Positions 9,393-22,808 are shown, counted from the first letter of the stretch. The stretch: 32,470 bases of DNA from Bacillus sp. SD075 (GCF_017355165.1 NZ_JADILK010000050.1:1-32470), one strand, 5' to 3'. The notes: generated from the sequence alone by a model not told the origin. Numbers and translations: made by a program.

Positions 9393-10418
9393 ATGGCTAA
9401 TGCATATAAACAGGCTGGTGTGGATATTGAGGCTGGTTATGAAGCGGTAAATCGTATGAAAAAACATGTAAAGCGCACATTACGTCCAGAAGTAATGAAT
9501 GGTCTGGGCGGTTTCGGCGGCATGTTTGATTTATCTTCCTTGAACCTTAAAGAACCTGTGCTCATTTCAGGTACGGATGGAGTGGGGACGAAACTTTTGT
9601 TGGCGTTCATGATGGATAAACACGATACAATTGGAGTGGATTGTGTAGCTATGTGCGTCAATGATGTTGTCGTTCAAGGTGCTGCACCTTTATACTTTTT
9701 AGATTATATTGCCTGTGGTAAAGCAGATCCTGAACGAATTGAAATGATCGTCAAAGGTATTGCAGATGGCTGTGAGCAGGCGGGCTGTGCTTTAATCGGC
9801 GGTGAAACGGCTGAAATGCCAGGCATGTACGAGACAGAAGAATATGATGTGGCAGGTTTTACCGTAGGCGCCGTTGAAAAATCACGTCTAATTACTGGTG
9901 AAGCGATCTCAGCAGGTGATGTCGTTATTGGACTCGCTTCAAGCGGCATCCATAGTAATGGGTATTCCCTTGTTCGTAAAATCCTTCTTGAAGACTCAGG
10001 TATGTCGCTTCATGACTTCGTACCGGAACTGGATTGCAAGTTGGGAGAGGAATTATTAAAACCGACAAAAATCTATGTGAAGTCCATTTTATCGATGTTG
10101 GAAAAATTTGATGTTAATGGTCTTGCCCATATCACTGGTGGTGGGTTCATCGAGAATATCCCGCGTATTCTTCCTGACGGATGCGGTGTTGAAATCGAGC
10201 TTGGAAGCTGGGAAATCCCAACAATATTCACATTCCTTGAAGAAAAAGGGAACCTTGTAAAAGAGGAAATGTTCAATATCTTCAATATGGGTATTGGAAT
10301 GACAGCTGTCGTGAAAAAAGAAGTGGCATCAGATGTACTAGCCCACCTACGGTCTTGCGGTGAAAAAGCCTCAGTTATTGGAACGGTTGTGGATGGAAAT
10401 GGAGTGTCGTTCAAATAA
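9393..10418 (+). CDS. purM: Phosphoribosylformylglycinamidine cyclo-ligase PurM
   Basis: PurM is AIR synthetase, which closes the imidazole ring of FGAM with ATP. It has 341 residues and shares its fold with PurL. The N-terminus [19 protein letters not shown] is family-typical. GTDGVGTK near residue 58 and [11 protein letters not shown] in the middle are the conserved nucleotide and phosphate segments. The start is ATG 9393, with an unusually strong GGAGGAGGA at 9378-9386. It opens the third block of the operon after a 42-base gap from purF. The stop and the purN start share one base (TAATG). Confidence 0.96.
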   Translation: MANAYKQAGVDIEAGYEAVNRMKKHVKRTLRPEVMNGLGGFGGMFDLSSLNLKEPVLISGTDGVGTKLLLAFMMDKHDTIGVDCVAMCVNDVVVQGAAPLYFLDYIACGKADPERIEMIVKGIADGCEQAGCALIGGETAEMPGMYETEEYDVAGFTVGAVEKSRLITGEAISAGDVVIGLASSGIHSNGYSLVRKILLEDSGMSLHDFVPELDCKLGEELLKPTKIYVKSILSMLEKFDVNGLAHITGGGFIENIPRILPDGCGVEIELGSWEIPTIFTFLEEKGNLVKEEMFNIFNMGIGMTAVVKKEVASDVLAHLRSCGEKASVIGTVVDGNGVSFK

Positions 10419-10993
10419 TGAAACGCCTTGCTGTCTTTGCATCAGGTAACGGTAGTAATTTTCAATCAATTGCTGAAGCAATAAAAAGTGGAAAGTTGGA
10501 GGCGGAAATCTGTCTGGTCGTTTGCGATCGTGAAGACGCATATGTGCTTGAGAGAGCTAAGCTTGAGAATATTGATTCTTTTTCCTTTTCAGCGATGAAT
10601 TACTCTAACAAGACGGAGTATGAATTGGAAATCCTGGAAAAACTTCGCCATTATGAGATAGAATTTATCATTCTGGCAGGTTATATGCGTTTGATCGGTC
10701 CGATATTATTACAAGAGTATTCACAGAGGATTGTGAACATCCACCCTTCACTCTTGCCTAGTTTTCCAGGAAAGGATGCAATTGGCCAGGCCTTTGACGC
10801 CGGAGTGAAGGAAACGGGAGTAACGGTTCATTATGTTGATGATGGAATGGACACAGGACCGGTCATCGCCCAAAAAGCAGTGCCAATTCTTGAGGGAGAT
10901 ACGAAAGACATCCTTCAAAAAAGAATTCAGGAAATGGAGCATGACTTATATCCGTCAGTTTTGCAGGAGCTATGCCACAAGAAACTTACTTAA
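10418..10993 (+). CDS. purN: Phosphoribosylglycinamide formyltransferase PurN
   Basis: PurN is the folate-dependent GAR transformylase, which uses 10-formyl-THF to make FGAR in step 3. It has 191 residues. The N-terminal FASGNGSNFQSI loop binds substrate phosphate. NIHPSLLPSFPG holds the catalytic Asn and His, and DDGMDTGPVI holds the catalytic Asp. The start shares a base with the purM stop and has only a weak purine stretch (GGAGTG, about 11 bases up), so it probably depends on translational coupling. purH follows after 18 bases. Confidence 0.96.
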   Translation: MKRLAVFASGNGSNFQSIAEAIKSGKLEAEICLVVCDREDAYVLERAKLENIDSFSFSAMNYSNKTEYELEILEKLRHYEIEFIILAGYMRLIGPILLQEYSQRIVNIHPSLLPSFPGKDAIGQAFDAGVKETGVTVHYVDDGMDTGPVIAQKAVPILEGDTKDILQKRIQEMEHDLYPSVLQELCHKKLT

Positions 10994-11011
10994 TGGAGGG
11001 ACCAACATAAC

Positions 11012-12547
11012 ATGAAGAAACGTGCGTTAATTAGTGTATCGGATAAAACAGGTATCGTAGAATTTGCTCAAGGTTTAATTGAAGCAGGTTTTGAAATTAT
11101 TTCTACAGGCGGTACCAAAAAATCGCTGCAGGATAATGGTATTGAGGTAATTGGAATCAGTGACGTCACCGGTTTTCCGGAAATATTGGATGGACGTGTT
11201 AAAACACTTCACCCGAATGTCCATGGAGCAGTGTTGGCAAAACATGATGACAAAGATCACGCAGCACAGCTTGCAGAGCATAATATTGAACCCATTCAAC
11301 TTGTCTGTGTAAACCTATATCCATTCCAAGCGACTATTTCCAAACCGGAAGTCACTGTGGAAGATGCTATCGAAAACATCGATATCGGTGGCCCGACAAT
11401 GCTTCGTTCTTCTGCCAAAAACCACGAATATGTGACTGTTATCGTTGATTCCAATGATTATCCTGTCGTATTGGCTGAGCTTAAACAAAACGACGGGGTA
11501 TCAAAAACCACGAATCGCCGCCTGGCTGCAAAAGTTTTCCGCCATACAGCAGCATATGATGCCGTTATATCAGAGTATATGACAGAGCTTGCCGATGAAG
11601 AAAATCCTGAATCATTGACTGTTACCTATGAATTGAAACAGTCGCTTCGTTATGGGGAAAATCCACATCAAAAAGCCGCATTCTATAAAAAACCGCTCGG
11701 TTCCGTTTTCTCAATTGCAGAAGCGAAGCAATTACATGGAAAAGAACTTTCATACAATAACATTAATGATGCAGATGCAGCACTTCAAATCGTTAAAGAA
11801 TTCAATGAGCCGGCAGCTGTTGCAGTCAAACATATGAATCCTTGCGGCGTCGGTGTCGGTGAAACCATTCTGGAAGCATATGAAAAGGCTTATGAGGCAG
11901 ATGCCACTTCCATATTCGGTGGGATCATCGCTTTGAACCGTGAAGTTGATAAGGCGACTGCTGAAAAGCTTCATGAAATTTTCCTTGAAATCATCATTGC
12001 TCCTGGGTTTACGCAAGAGGCAGTGGAAGTATTGACAAGCAAGAAAAACCTTCGATTATTAACGATATATTTCGATGCGGTTAAAAAGCCTGAACGTAAA
12101 TTGACATCCATTGAAGGCGGATTACTTATTCAAGATCGGGATGCACATAGCTTAAAGGATGCAGAGGTAAAAGTGGCAACGAAACGTGAGCCTACCCCTG
12201 AAGAGTGGAAAGCCATGGAACTTGGCTGGAAAATCGTGAAACATGTCAAGTCGAATGCAATAGTGGTATGTAACGATCAAATGACATTAGGCGTTGGAGC
12301 AGGTCAAATGAACCGTGTGGGAGCTGCAAAAATTGCTCTGGAACAAGCTGGGGAAAGAGCGACAGGAAGTGCATTGGCATCAGATGCTTTCTTCCCTATG
12401 GATGATACTGTAGAAGCGGCTGCGAAAGCGGGCGTCACGGCAATCATTCAGCCTGGTGGATCTGTTAAAGATGAGGATTCAATCAAGAAAGCTGATGAAT
12501 ATGGGATTACGATGGTGTTTACAGGAATTCGTCACTTTAAACATTAA
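11012..12547 (+). CDS. purH: Bifunctional AICAR transformylase / IMP cyclohydrolase PurH
   Basis: PurH performs the last two steps to IMP. It has 511 residues. The N-terminal cyclohydrolase domain (about 1-150) opens with [16 protein letters not shown], and shows STGGT and [14 protein letters not shown]. The C-terminal transformylase domain includes [14 protein letters not shown] and the catalytic Lys-His in [15 protein letters not shown] lies 11 bases before the ATG. A 19-base gap leads to purD. Confidence 0.97.
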   Translation: MKKRALISVSDKTGIVEFAQGLIEAGFEIISTGGTKKSLQDNGIEVIGISDVTGFPEILDGRVKTLHPNVHGAVLAKHDDKDHAAQLAEHNIEPIQLVCVNLYPFQATISKPEVTVEDAIENIDIGGPTMLRSSAKNHEYVTVIVDSNDYPVVLAELKQNDGVSKTTNRRLAAKVFRHTAAYDAVISEYMTELADEENPESLTVTYELKQSLRYGENPHQKAAFYKKPLGSVFSIAEAKQLHGKELSYNNINDADAALQIVKEFNEPAAVAVKHMNPCGVGVGETILEAYEKAYEADATSIFGGIIALNREVDKATAEKLHEIFLEIIIAPGFTQEAVEVLTSKKNLRLLTIYFDAVKKPERKLTSIEGGLLIQDRDAHSLKDAEVKVATKREPTPEEWKAMELGWKIVKHVKSNAIVVCNDQMTLGVGAGQMNRVGAAKIALEQAGERATGSALASDAFFPMDDTVEAAAKAGVTAIIQPGGSVKDEDSIKKADEYGITMVFTGIRHFKH

Positions 12548-12557
12548 TCAAAAATGA

Positions 12558-13841
<1,284 letters not shown>

Positions 13842-13845
13842 TATA

Positions 13846-13881
13846 AAGAAGCTGACTCTAAGCGGAGTCAGCTTCTTCTTT
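13846..13881. terminator. Terminator of the purine operon, probably bidirectional
   Basis: A 13-bp stem, AAGAAGCTGACTC (13846-13858) with GAGTCAGCTTCTT (13865-13877), closes a 6-nt loop and ends in CTTT. On the opposite strand the same stem also ends in CTTTATATT, so it could stop the convergent gene at 13891-14157 as well. Confidence 0.85.
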
Positions 13882-13890
13882 AGAAAAAAC

Positions 13891-14157
13891 TTAATATGAA
13901 TCAGGTTGACCGGATTCTTTTTCCTGTTTTGATTCGTTTTTCATAAAGCTTTGTCCGTTTTCCATTGCATCGACGACAGGACAATAGCGGAGAATTCCTT
14001 CGCCTATTTTCATGGCGGAAAGCATGACCACGAATAGATAAGATTGGTTTTTCCATGGTTTTTTAACCATTTTAGCCATTGCCCATGTTAAAAGTGTTAA
14101 ACCACAGGTAATACGCATTAACGCATTTATTATACTGATATTTTGTTTGAAATTCAT
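13891..14157 (-). CDS. DUF2892 (YgaP-type) small membrane protein
   Basis: This is an 88-residue protein with two likely membrane segments, about residues 10-28 and 40-57, and a charged tail (KNESKQEKESGQ). The pattern INALMRITCGLTLL ... MKIGEGILRYCP, a hydrophobic pair ending in a conserved Cys-Pro, is typical of the DUF2892 family, which also occurs as the membrane part of rhodanese YgaP. No rhodanese domain is present. Function is unknown. The start is CAT at 14155-14157 on the minus strand, behind a modest AAGGGATGGA site. It is convergent to purD and divergent from yerA, so it is its own transcription unit, and it is the only minus-strand gene here. Confidence 0.72.
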   Translation of the reverse strand: MNFKQNISIINALMRITCGLTLLTWAMAKMVKKPWKNQSYLFVVMLSAMKIGEGILRYCPVVDAMENGQSFMKNESKQEKESGQPDSY

Positions 14158-14305
14158 TTAAAGTCCATCCCTTCACAAAAATTTAACAATATTCTGGATA
14201 ACATTACTGTTCTAATGAGGCAAGTATGTTACTATGAAATAAAATTGGGTTGAAAATGGTTTTTTTCATTACAACTGTTTCTAAAAAACTATGGGGGAAT
14301 GTTTA

Positions 14306-16051
14306 ATGCTTGAACAGCGCTATAGATGGAAAAATAAGCATCTAAGAGAACATATAGATGTGCTGGATGGCAATAGGGCACCACACATTCTGCTTAAAAA
14401 TACGACTTATTTAAATCAGGCTTTACGAAAATGGGTAAAAGCGAATATATGGATATATGATGACCGCATCGTATATGTTGGCGATAAGCTCCCTGATAAT
14501 ATAGACCGCTGTGAAATGGTAGACTGTACAAACCAGTACTTAGTCCCGGGTTATATTGAGCCGCATTCACACCCTTCTCAATTATATAATCCCCTTTCTT
14601 TTTCACGTTATGCATCTCATTTTGGCACAACAACATTGATCAATGATAACTTGCCGTTTCTATTGCAGTTGGATAAAAAGAAAGCGTTTTCTCTTTTGAA
14701 AGAATTACGTAACATTCCTGTAACAATGTATTGGTGGAGCCGTTTTGACGGACAAACGGAATTGATTGATGAAGACATGGTCTTTTCCCATGGGGCCGTT
14801 AAATCATGGCTGGAGCATGATGCCGTATTACAGGGCGGTGAACTGACTGGATGGCCAAAGCTTCTTGATGGGGATGACATGATGTTGCATTGGATTCAGG
14901 AGGCCAAGCGAATGAGGAAGAAAATCGAAGGACACTTTCCAGGTGCGTCAGAGAAGACTTTAGCAAAAATGACCTTATTCGGCGCCGATTGTGATCATGA
15001 AGCAATGACAGGTGATGAAGTCATGTCGCGATTGCTGCAGGGCTATTATGTATCGTTAAGACATTCTTCGATCCGGCCCGATCTTCCAAAGATGATACAG
15101 GAAATCCATGAACTAGGAATCGATCATTATGACAAATTCTTTTATACGACAGATGGATCGCCGCCATCCTTTTATGAAGGTGGTTTCATAGACTGCTTGA
15201 TTAAAATAGCGATAGAGCATGGTGTTCCGGTCATCGATGCATACAATATGGCAACTATCAACATTGCACGATATTATAACATTGAGTACCTTCATGGCAA
15301 TATTGCCACTGGGAGGGTAGCGAACATTAACTTCCTGACCGATATAAAGGAACCTGCACCGGTTTCGGTAATGGCAAAAGGTAAATGGGTTAAAAGGGAT
15401 GGTGAAATCATTCCGGATAAACAGGAAATCGAATGGAGTGATTTCGATTTTAAACCACTTGATCTTGATTGGGAACTCAGTTTAAAGGAAGATTTTGAAT
15501 TTTCCATGCCGTTTGGGATTGAATTGGTCAATAATGTAATTACGAAACCGTACTCCCTTGCCAATGATGTCGGGTATGAAGAACTGAACTTTGAGCATGA
15601 TGAATGCTTCTTCATGCTTATTGACCGGGAAGGGAAATGGCGCATCAATACGATATTAAAAGGGTTTGCGGATAAATTGTGTGGCTTTGCTGGCTCTTAT
15701 ACAAATACAGGTGATATCATACTAATCGGTAAAAGGAAAAAGGATATGCATTTGGCATTTAACCGGCTTAAGGAGATTGGCGGTGGAATCGTTTTAACGG
15801 AACATGGAAAGGTGATTCATGAACTTCCTCTGAAATTAAAGGGAGTCATGTCTACCAAGGAGGTTCCTGAACTGATTGAAGAGGAAAATGAATTGAAAAC
15901 TTTGCTCCGTGAGAGGGGTTATCGCTTCGCCGATCCTGTGTACACCCTTTCATTCTTTTCGACAACCCATCTTCCATATATAAGGTTAACCCAGCGGGGA
16001 GTATATGATGTTATGAATAAAACTATACTCTTTCCCACTATAATGCGTTAA
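14306..16051 (+). CDS. yerA: YerA, divergent adenine deaminase family hydrolase
   Basis: This 581-residue amidohydrolase is related to adenine deaminase Ade. It has the metal-binding pattern expected of the superfamily: His87-x-His89 in EPHSHP, Glu179 in GGELTGWP, His210 in GHFPG, His231 in CDHEAMTG and Asp283 in TTDGSPP. Canonical Ade has TDDRHP at the last site and a C-terminal AHDSHN motif. Here the first reads TDGSPP and the second is replaced by SYTNTGD. The substrate may therefore not be adenine. ATG 14306 is preferred over 14291 because GGGGGA (14293-14298) is its ribosome site and the family N-terminus matches. The position next to the pur operon matches B. subtilis. Confidence 0.85.
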   Translation: MLEQRYRWKNKHLREHIDVLDGNRAPHILLKNTTYLNQALRKWVKANIWIYDDRIVYVGDKLPDNIDRCEMVDCTNQYLVPGYIEPHSHPSQLYNPLSFSRYASHFGTTTLINDNLPFLLQLDKKKAFSLLKELRNIPVTMYWWSRFDGQTELIDEDMVFSHGAVKSWLEHDAVLQGGELTGWPKLLDGDDMMLHWIQEAKRMRKKIEGHFPGASEKTLAKMTLFGADCDHEAMTGDEVMSRLLQGYYVSLRHSSIRPDLPKMIQEIHELGIDHYDKFFYTTDGSPPSFYEGGFIDCLIKIAIEHGVPVIDAYNMATINIARYYNIEYLHGNIATGRVANINFLTDIKEPAPVSVMAKGKWVKRDGEIIPDKQEIEWSDFDFKPLDLDWELSLKEDFEFSMPFGIELVNNVITKPYSLANDVGYEELNFEHDECFFMLIDREGKWRINTILKGFADKLCGFAGSYTNTGDIILIGKRKKDMHLAFNRLKEIGGGIVLTEHGKVIHELPLKLKGVMSTKEVPELIEEENELKTLLRERGYRFADPVYTLSFFSTTHLPYIRLTQRGVYDVMNKTILFPTIMR

Positions 16052-16094
16052 AATATAAGAGAAGAAATGGCTAATAAATCAGAGGAGTGGAAAG

Positions 16095-17132
16095 ATGAAT
16101 TTAAAGAGAGTTCTTTTCATCGTTATTGCTATTTTACTGCTGGCAGGCTGTTCTACGAAAGAAGATCCTGCAAGGGATGACAGTAAGTCGAAAGACCAGG
16201 CCGTCATCGAAAATACAGATGTGAAAAATGAACCTTCCAATAAGTTTCCACTTACAGGTATAGCCACCGATGAAGGCAGTGAGCAAAGGGCTGTAGCAGT
16301 GATGATTAATAATCATCCAGAAGCACGCCCACAATCGGGCCTCTCAGAAGCCGATATCGTCTACGAAATGCTCGCAGAAGGTGACATAACCAGATTTTTA
16401 GCTATCTTCCAAAGTGAAATGCCAAGCCAAATCGGTCCGATTCGGAGTGCAAGGGACTATTATATCGAATTGGCTAAAGGCCTGGATTGCATCTATGTGT
16501 GTCATGGGAATAGCCCCGAGGCAAAAACCATGCTGGACAAAGGGTATATTGATAACTTGAACGGATTATATTATGATGGTACTTTGTTTCAACGTTCGGC
16601 AGATCGTAAAGCGCCTCATAATTCCTACATCTCCTTTGATGATATCCAAAAAGGCGCGAAGGAAAAGGGATATGAGTTGAATGGTGCACCGGAGCCTTAT
16701 ACTTTCCTGTCAAAGGAAGAGGCGGCTGGCCTTCAAGGGGAACCGACATTGAAAACCGAGATTTCCTACGGATCAAACGAGTTTGATGTACAGTATGAAT
16801 ACGAAGCCACGGAAGAGAAATATAAACGTTATTCGAATGGAGAGCAAACAGTCGAACATAAATCGAATAAACCTATTTTACTGGATAATATATTGATCAT
16901 TGAGGCTGCACATCAAGTGATTGACGATAAAGGGCGTCGTAAAATCGACTTGAAAAGTGGCGGAAAAGGTTATTTACTTCAAAAAGGAAAAGCGAATGAA
17001 GTAGAATGGGTTAATAAGGATGGTCGGATTATACCAGTGAAAAACGATGAAGAAATAGGGTTGATTCCAGGGAAGACCTGGGTCAATATTATTCCGGATG
17101 AACCTGGTTTAGTAGGAGACGTCTCATTTTGA
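16095..17132 (+). CDS. yerB: YerB, DUF3048 lipoprotein
   Basis: This is a 345-residue exported lipoprotein. The signal peptide (MNLKRVLFIVIAILLLAGC) ends in the lipobox LAGC, with Cys19 as the lipidation site. A charged linker (about 20-48) follows, then a DUF3048 domain from about residue 50: VAVMINNHPEARPQSGLSEA, then GPIRSARDYYIELA. A beta-rich C-terminal half ends in LIPGKTWVNIIPD. The protein sits outside the membrane; the molecular function is not established. AGAGGAGTGG gives a strong ribosome site. It follows yerA by 43 bases with no terminator between, and precedes yerC as in B. subtilis. A TATAAT at 16039-16044 lacks a -35. Confidence 0.9.
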   Translation: MNLKRVLFIVIAILLLAGCSTKEDPARDDSKSKDQAVIENTDVKNEPSNKFPLTGIATDEGSEQRAVAVMINNHPEARPQSGLSEADIVYEMLAEGDITRFLAIFQSEMPSQIGPIRSARDYYIELAKGLDCIYVCHGNSPEAKTMLDKGYIDNLNGLYYDGTLFQRSADRKAPHNSYISFDDIQKGAKEKGYELNGAPEPYTFLSKEEAAGLQGEPTLKTEISYGSNEFDVQYEYEATEEKYKRYSNGEQTVEHKSNKPILLDNILIIEAAHQVIDDKGRRKIDLKSGGKGYLLQKGKANEVEWVNKDGRIIPVKNDEEIGLIPGKTWVNIIPDEPGLVGDVSF

Positions 17133-17158
17133 TACCCATGAAATTGAGGGGGAGTAAC

Positions 17159-17473
17159 ATGCAAATTGATAAGTTAAGGGGAAAAGAAACGGATCAGCTG
17201 TTTAAGTCGATCCTTTCCTTGCGTGATTTGGACGAATGCTATCGATTTTTTGATGATTTATGCACAGTCAATGAAATTTCATCACTGGCACAGCGTCTTG
17301 AAGTAGCCCGCATGCTTGAAGAAGGTAAAACCTATCATAAAATCGAAACGGAAACGGGTGCAAGCACGGCTACGATTTCCAGGGTCAAACGCTGCTTGAA
17401 TTATGGAAATGATGCTTATTCCATGGCACTTAACCGTATTAAGGATAACGTTGAGGAAACAACTGAATCTTAA
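17159..17473 (+). CDS. yerC: YerC, TrpR/YerC-YecD family DNA-binding protein
   Basis: This 104-residue all-helical protein is of the YerC/YecD family, related to the Trp repressor. The N-terminal part (LFKSILSLRDLDECYRFFDD) resembles the TrpR dimer helices. The helix-turn-helix is at about 55-82 (TYHKIETETGASTATISRVKRC). It probably regulates transcription; the target and effector are unknown. The frame opens at 17129, but GAGGGGGAG at 17147-17153 and the conserved MQIDKLRGKE start place the ATG at 17159. It follows yerB by 26 bases and is ended by a terminator. It is highly conserved in sequence compared with B. subtilis. Confidence 0.92.
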   Translation: MQIDKLRGKETDQLFKSILSLRDLDECYRFFDDLCTVNEISSLAQRLEVARMLEEGKTYHKIETETGASTATISRVKRCLNYGNDAYSMALNRIKDNVEETTES

Positions 17474-17489
17474 TTCTATCGATGATAAT

Positions 17490-17526
17490 AAAAAGCCGAG
17501 GAATTCATTTCCCGGCTTTTTATTTT
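17490..17526 (+). terminator. Terminator after yerC
   Basis: GCCG (17495-17498) pairs with CGGC (17513-17516). The stem continues past a one-base bulge into GGAA / TTCC around a TTCAT loop. It is flanked by A5 before and TTTTTATTTTT after. Confidence 0.85.
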
Positions 17527-17547
17527 TGGGGTCCATCACTCTCTTTG

Positions 17548-17566
17548 ACGGCTGTCTTTCAGCCGT
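17548..17566. repeat. Short perfect hairpin between yerC and pcrB
   Basis: ACGGCTG and CAGCCGT form a 7-bp stem around TCTTT. There is no T-tract. It lies about 20 bases after the yerC terminator. Its role is unclear; it could be an operator or incidental. Confidence 0.35.
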
Positions 17567-17634
17567 ATCCGTGTTATATTGGAATTTAGATTCAGATGTT
17601 CCATTTGGTAATAACATTTTATCGATACTTCTCT

Positions 17635-17663
17635 TTTTTAATGAAAAATCTTAATGCTATAAT
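17635..17663 (+). promoter_or_regulatory. Extended -10 promoter for pcrB
   Basis: TGCTATAAT gives a perfect -10 (17658-17663) with an extended TG element. The -35 region is only a T-rich TTTTTA at 17635-17640, 17 bases upstream. The start point would be near 17670, about 26 bases before the pcrB ATG. Confidence 0.55.
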
Positions 17664-17695
17664 GGTTTAATGGGAAGTGTGATTGGAGGATTATT

Positions 17696-18379
17696 ATGTA
17701 CGATTTTCGCGAGTGGAAACATGTTTTCAAACTCGATCCAAATAAAGAAATAAGTGATGATGCCCTTGAGAAAGTCTGTGAATCCGGCACTGATGCAATC
17801 ATGGTCGGGGGAACGGATGGAATCACGCTTGAGAATGTGCTTCATTTAATGGCACGTGTCAGACGATATACCGTTCCATGTGTAATGGAAATTTCTTCCG
17901 TTGAAACAGTGACCCCAGGGTTTGATTTATATTTCATTCCGAGTGTTTTGAATAGCACCAACCCGGATTGGATGATGAAACTGCATCAGCAAGCAGTCAA
18001 GGAGTACGGATACCTTTTGAATTGGGATGAAATTTTCGTTGAAGGGTACTGCATTCTGAATCCAGAGTGCAAGGCGGCCCAATTGACGAAAGCCAATACC
18101 GATTTGGATATGGATGATGTGGGTGCATACGCGATGATGGCAGAAAAGATGTTCAACCTGCCGATTTTTTATATGGAATACAGCGGTGATTATGGCGATG
18201 TCCAGATGGTGGAAGCTGCCAAAGAAAGTTTGGAGGATACCGTACTATTCTATGGCGGTGGGATTAAATCGGTTGAACAGGCTAAAGAGATGTCTAAGGT
18301 TGCGGATGTCATCGTTGTCGGCAATGTGATTTATGAAGATTTGAAAGTGGCACTTGCAACAGTTCCGGCGGTTAAATGA
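17696..18379 (+). CDS. pcrB: Heptaprenylglyceryl phosphate synthase PcrB
   Basis: PcrB is a TIM-barrel prenyltransferase that joins heptaprenyl diphosphate to glycerol-1-phosphate. This is an archaeal-type ether lipid step kept in Bacillaceae. The 227 residues include [10 protein letters not shown] near the N-terminus, [18 protein letters not shown] in the middle, [12 protein letters not shown], and the C-terminal phosphate-binding LFYGGGI and [12 protein letters not shown]. The ribosome site is TTGGAGGA. An extended -10 promoter lies just upstream, and the terminator of yerC separates it from the preceding genes. Its stop lies within the candidate -35 of the pcrA promoter. Confidence 0.95.
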   Translation: MYDFREWKHVFKLDPNKEISDDALEKVCESGTDAIMVGGTDGITLENVLHLMARVRRYTVPCVMEISSVETVTPGFDLYFIPSVLNSTNPDWMMKLHQQAVKEYGYLLNWDEIFVEGYCILNPECKAAQLTKANTDLDMDDVGAYAMMAEKMFNLPIFYMEYSGDYGDVQMVEAAKESLEDTVLFYGGGIKSVEQAKEMSKVADVIVVGNVIYEDLKVALATVPAVK

Positions 18380-18404
18380 AATCAAGTAATAAATATAGTA
18401 TACT
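18376..18404 (+). promoter_or_regulatory. Internal promoter for pcrA
   Basis: ATGAAA at 18376-18381 (4 of 6 to consensus) and TATACT at 18399-18404 are separated by 17 bases. The start point would fall near 18411, exactly at the LexA-like site. The -35 overlaps the pcrB stop codon. Confidence 0.5.
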
Positions 18405-18410
18405 AAAACA

Positions 18411-18424
18411 GAAACGAATGTTCG
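18411..18424 (+). promoter_or_regulatory. LexA (DinR) box-like operator before pcrA
   Basis: GAAACGAATGTTCG agrees with the Bacillus SOS box CGAACRNRYGTTCG at 12 of 14 positions; both mismatches are in the left arm. It covers the predicted start point of the pcrA promoter, a position where a repressor would block transcription, and 16 bases separate it from the ATG. pcrA encodes a repair helicase, so SOS control is plausible. Confidence 0.6.
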
Positions 18425-18440
18425 TATAGGTGGTGTGATA

Positions 18441-20687
18441 ATGCAATATTTAGCGGAAAAATTACTAATAGGATTGAATGAACAGCAACAAAAAGCAGTG
18501 AAATCAACTGATGGCCCACTATTAATCATGGCTGGGGCAGGAAGTGGAAAGACGCGTGTGCTGACTCACCGAATAGCTTACTTGATGGTCGAGAAGGAAA
18601 TTGCGCCATGGAACATCCTCGCAATCACGTTCACCAACAAAGCAGCACGTGAGATGAAGGAGAGGATCCGTGCCATACTTGGCGGTGCATCCGAAGATAT
18701 CTGGATTTCAACTTTCCACTCGATGTGTGTCCGCATTTTACGTAGAGATATCGACCGTATCGGGTTTAATAGGAACTTCTCGATATTGGATACGACGGAT
18801 CAGCAATCAGTCATTAAACAAATCATGAAAGATCGTAATATGGATACAAAGAAATATGATTACCGTGCCATTTTAGGTAGTATCAGTTCAGCGAAAAATG
18901 AGTTGGTCGGGCCGGAAGAGTACCTGAAGACGGCTTCTGATTACTTCACTAAAGTAACTGCCGATGTATATACGGAATATCAAAAACGGCTGCGAAAAAA
19001 TTCAGCGCTTGATTTCGATGATTTGATCATGATGACGATTCAATTGTTCCAGCTCGTACCAGAAGTACTTGAATATTATCAGCGTAAATTTCAATACATT
19101 CATGTTGATGAGTATCAAGATACGAACAGGGCCCAATACATGCTTGTTAAACTACTGGCTTCACGCTTCCGTAATCTTTGTGTTGTCGGGGATTCCGATC
19201 AATCGATCTATCGTTGGCGCGGTGCGGATATTGCGAATATCCTTTCATTTGAAAAAGATTATCCGAATGCCAACATGATTTTCCTTGAACAGAATTACCG
19301 CTCGACGAAAAAGATTCTTGCAGCGGCGAATAAGGTCATCGGTAACAATCAAAACCGTAAGCCGAAAAATCTTTGGACTGAGAATGCAGATGGCAATAAG
19401 TTATTCTATTACCGTGCAGACAATGAACAAGGGGAAGCGCAGTTTGTAGCCGGAAAGATAAATGAGTTAGTTCAGGGCGGCAGTAGGAAATATTCCGATA
19501 TAGCAATATTGTACAGAACAAATGCACAATCACGTGTCATGGAGGAAGTTCTGCTTAAATCCAATATTAATTATGCAATAGTCGGGGGAACCAAGTTCTA
19601 TGACCGTAAAGAGATTAAGGATTTACTTGCCTATCTTCGCCTTATTGCGAATCCTGATGATGACATCAGTCTCCGCCGTGTAATCAATGTACCAAAACGC
19701 GGAATCGGTGCCACTTCAATGGACAAAGTGGCAGATTATGCAGATCAATATGATGTTTCCATTTATAAAGCACTAGAATCTGTGGAAATGATAGGGATAA
19801 GCGGGAAGGCTACCAAAGCGGCAAGGGAATTCCATACGCTGATCACTAACTATACAAATCAGCAGGAGTACTTATCCGTGACGGAACTGGTGGAGGAAGT
19901 CATTGAGAAAACCGGTTACCGTGAGATGCTGCAGGCAGAAAAAACGATAGAATCACAAAGCCGGCTTGAAAACATAGATGAGTTTTTATCTGTTACGAAA
20001 GCATTCGAAAGTAATAGCGAGGACAAATCATTGGTGGGCTTTTTGACTGACCTGGCGTTGGTTGCCGATATAGACCAACTTGATGAGAATTCCGAAGAAG
20101 CTACAAATATGGTAACGTTGATGACGCTGCATTCCGCGAAAGGACTTGAATATCCGGTGGTCTTTCTATTGGGCCTTGAAGAAGGGGTTTTCCCTCACAG
20201 CCGGTCGCTTATGGATGAAGAAGAGATGGAAGAAGAGCGCCGTCTGGCTTATGTTGGAATTACAAGGGCTGAAAATGAATTATTCATAAGCAATGCCCAA
20301 ATGCGGACATTGTATGGACGGACGAGCATGAATCCAGTTTCACGTTTCATCAGTGAAATACCAGAGGAACTTCTTGAAGATCTAAAACCGAAACCGGCTC
20401 CTAGGGCTAGGCAAACACCTTTTAGTTCTTCGAAAACTGGATCTCCTTCAAAAGCTTCCACAAGAAAATTGCCTGCCTTTGGAAAAGCTGTTTCTGCACC
20501 ATCCGCAACGGGCGGAGAAGAGATCGGCTGGGCTGTTGGCGACCGTGCATCCCATAAAAAATGGGGGATAGGAACCGTGGTGAGCGTAAAAGGTGAAGGT
20601 GAAGGGAAGGAACTGGATATTGCCTTTCCAAGTCCAATCGGCATCAAACGCCTATTGGCGAAATTTGCACCAGTTGAAAAAGCATAA
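18441..20687 (+). CDS. pcrA: ATP-dependent DNA helicase PcrA
   Basis: PcrA is an SF1A 3'-5' helicase related to UvrD, acting in repair, plasmid rolling-circle replication and removal of RecA or RNA polymerase conflicts. It has 748 residues. Walker A is AGAGSGKT with Lys37, motif II is [11 protein letters not shown], motif III is [13 protein letters not shown], motif IV is EQNYRSTK, and motifs V and VI are [13 protein letters not shown] and [13 protein letters not shown] Ser/Thr/Pro-rich linker precedes the C-terminal Tudor-like domain (from about 690), which contacts RNA polymerase. AGGTGG seven bases before ATG 18441 and the family N-terminus favour this start over GTG 18435. ligA follows. 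Confidence 0.97.
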   Translation: MQYLAEKLLIGLNEQQQKAVKSTDGPLLIMAGAGSGKTRVLTHRIAYLMVEKEIAPWNILAITFTNKAAREMKERIRAILGGASEDIWISTFHSMCVRILRRDIDRIGFNRNFSILDTTDQQSVIKQIMKDRNMDTKKYDYRAILGSISSAKNELVGPEEYLKTASDYFTKVTADVYTEYQKRLRKNSALDFDDLIMMTIQLFQLVPEVLEYYQRKFQYIHVDEYQDTNRAQYMLVKLLASRFRNLCVVGDSDQSIYRWRGADIANILSFEKDYPNANMIFLEQNYRSTKKILAAANKVIGNNQNRKPKNLWTENADGNKLFYYRADNEQGEAQFVAGKINELVQGGSRKYSDIAILYRTNAQSRVMEEVLLKSNINYAIVGGTKFYDRKEIKDLLAYLRLIANPDDDISLRRVINVPKRGIGATSMDKVADYADQYDVSIYKALESVEMIGISGKATKAAREFHTLITNYTNQQEYLSVTELVEEVIEKTGYREMLQAEKTIESQSRLENIDEFLSVTKAFESNSEDKSLVGFLTDLALVADIDQLDENSEEATNMVTLMTLHSAKGLEYPVVFLLGLEEGVFPHSRSLMDEEEMEEERRLAYVGITRAENELFISNAQMRTLYGRTSMNPVSRFISEIPEELLEDLKPKPAPRARQTPFSSSKTGSPSKASTRKLPAFGKAVSAPSATGGEEIGWAVGDRASHKKWGIGTVVSVKGEGEGKELDIAFPSPIGIKRLLAKFAPVEKA

Positions 20688-20712
20688 GCAATTAATATGC
20701 TTCTACTGGTAA

Positions 20713-22797
<2,085 letters not shown>

Positions 22798-22808
22798 GAG
22801 GTGTAGCA

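Noticed and set aside
16039..16044. TATAAT at the end of yerA as a yerB promoter
   Set aside because: No acceptable -35 at 16-18 bases. yerB may simply be co-transcribed with yerA.
17403..17654. 83-codon + strand open frame after yerC
   Set aside because: Begins inside yerC and reads through its terminator; the protein is not recognisable.
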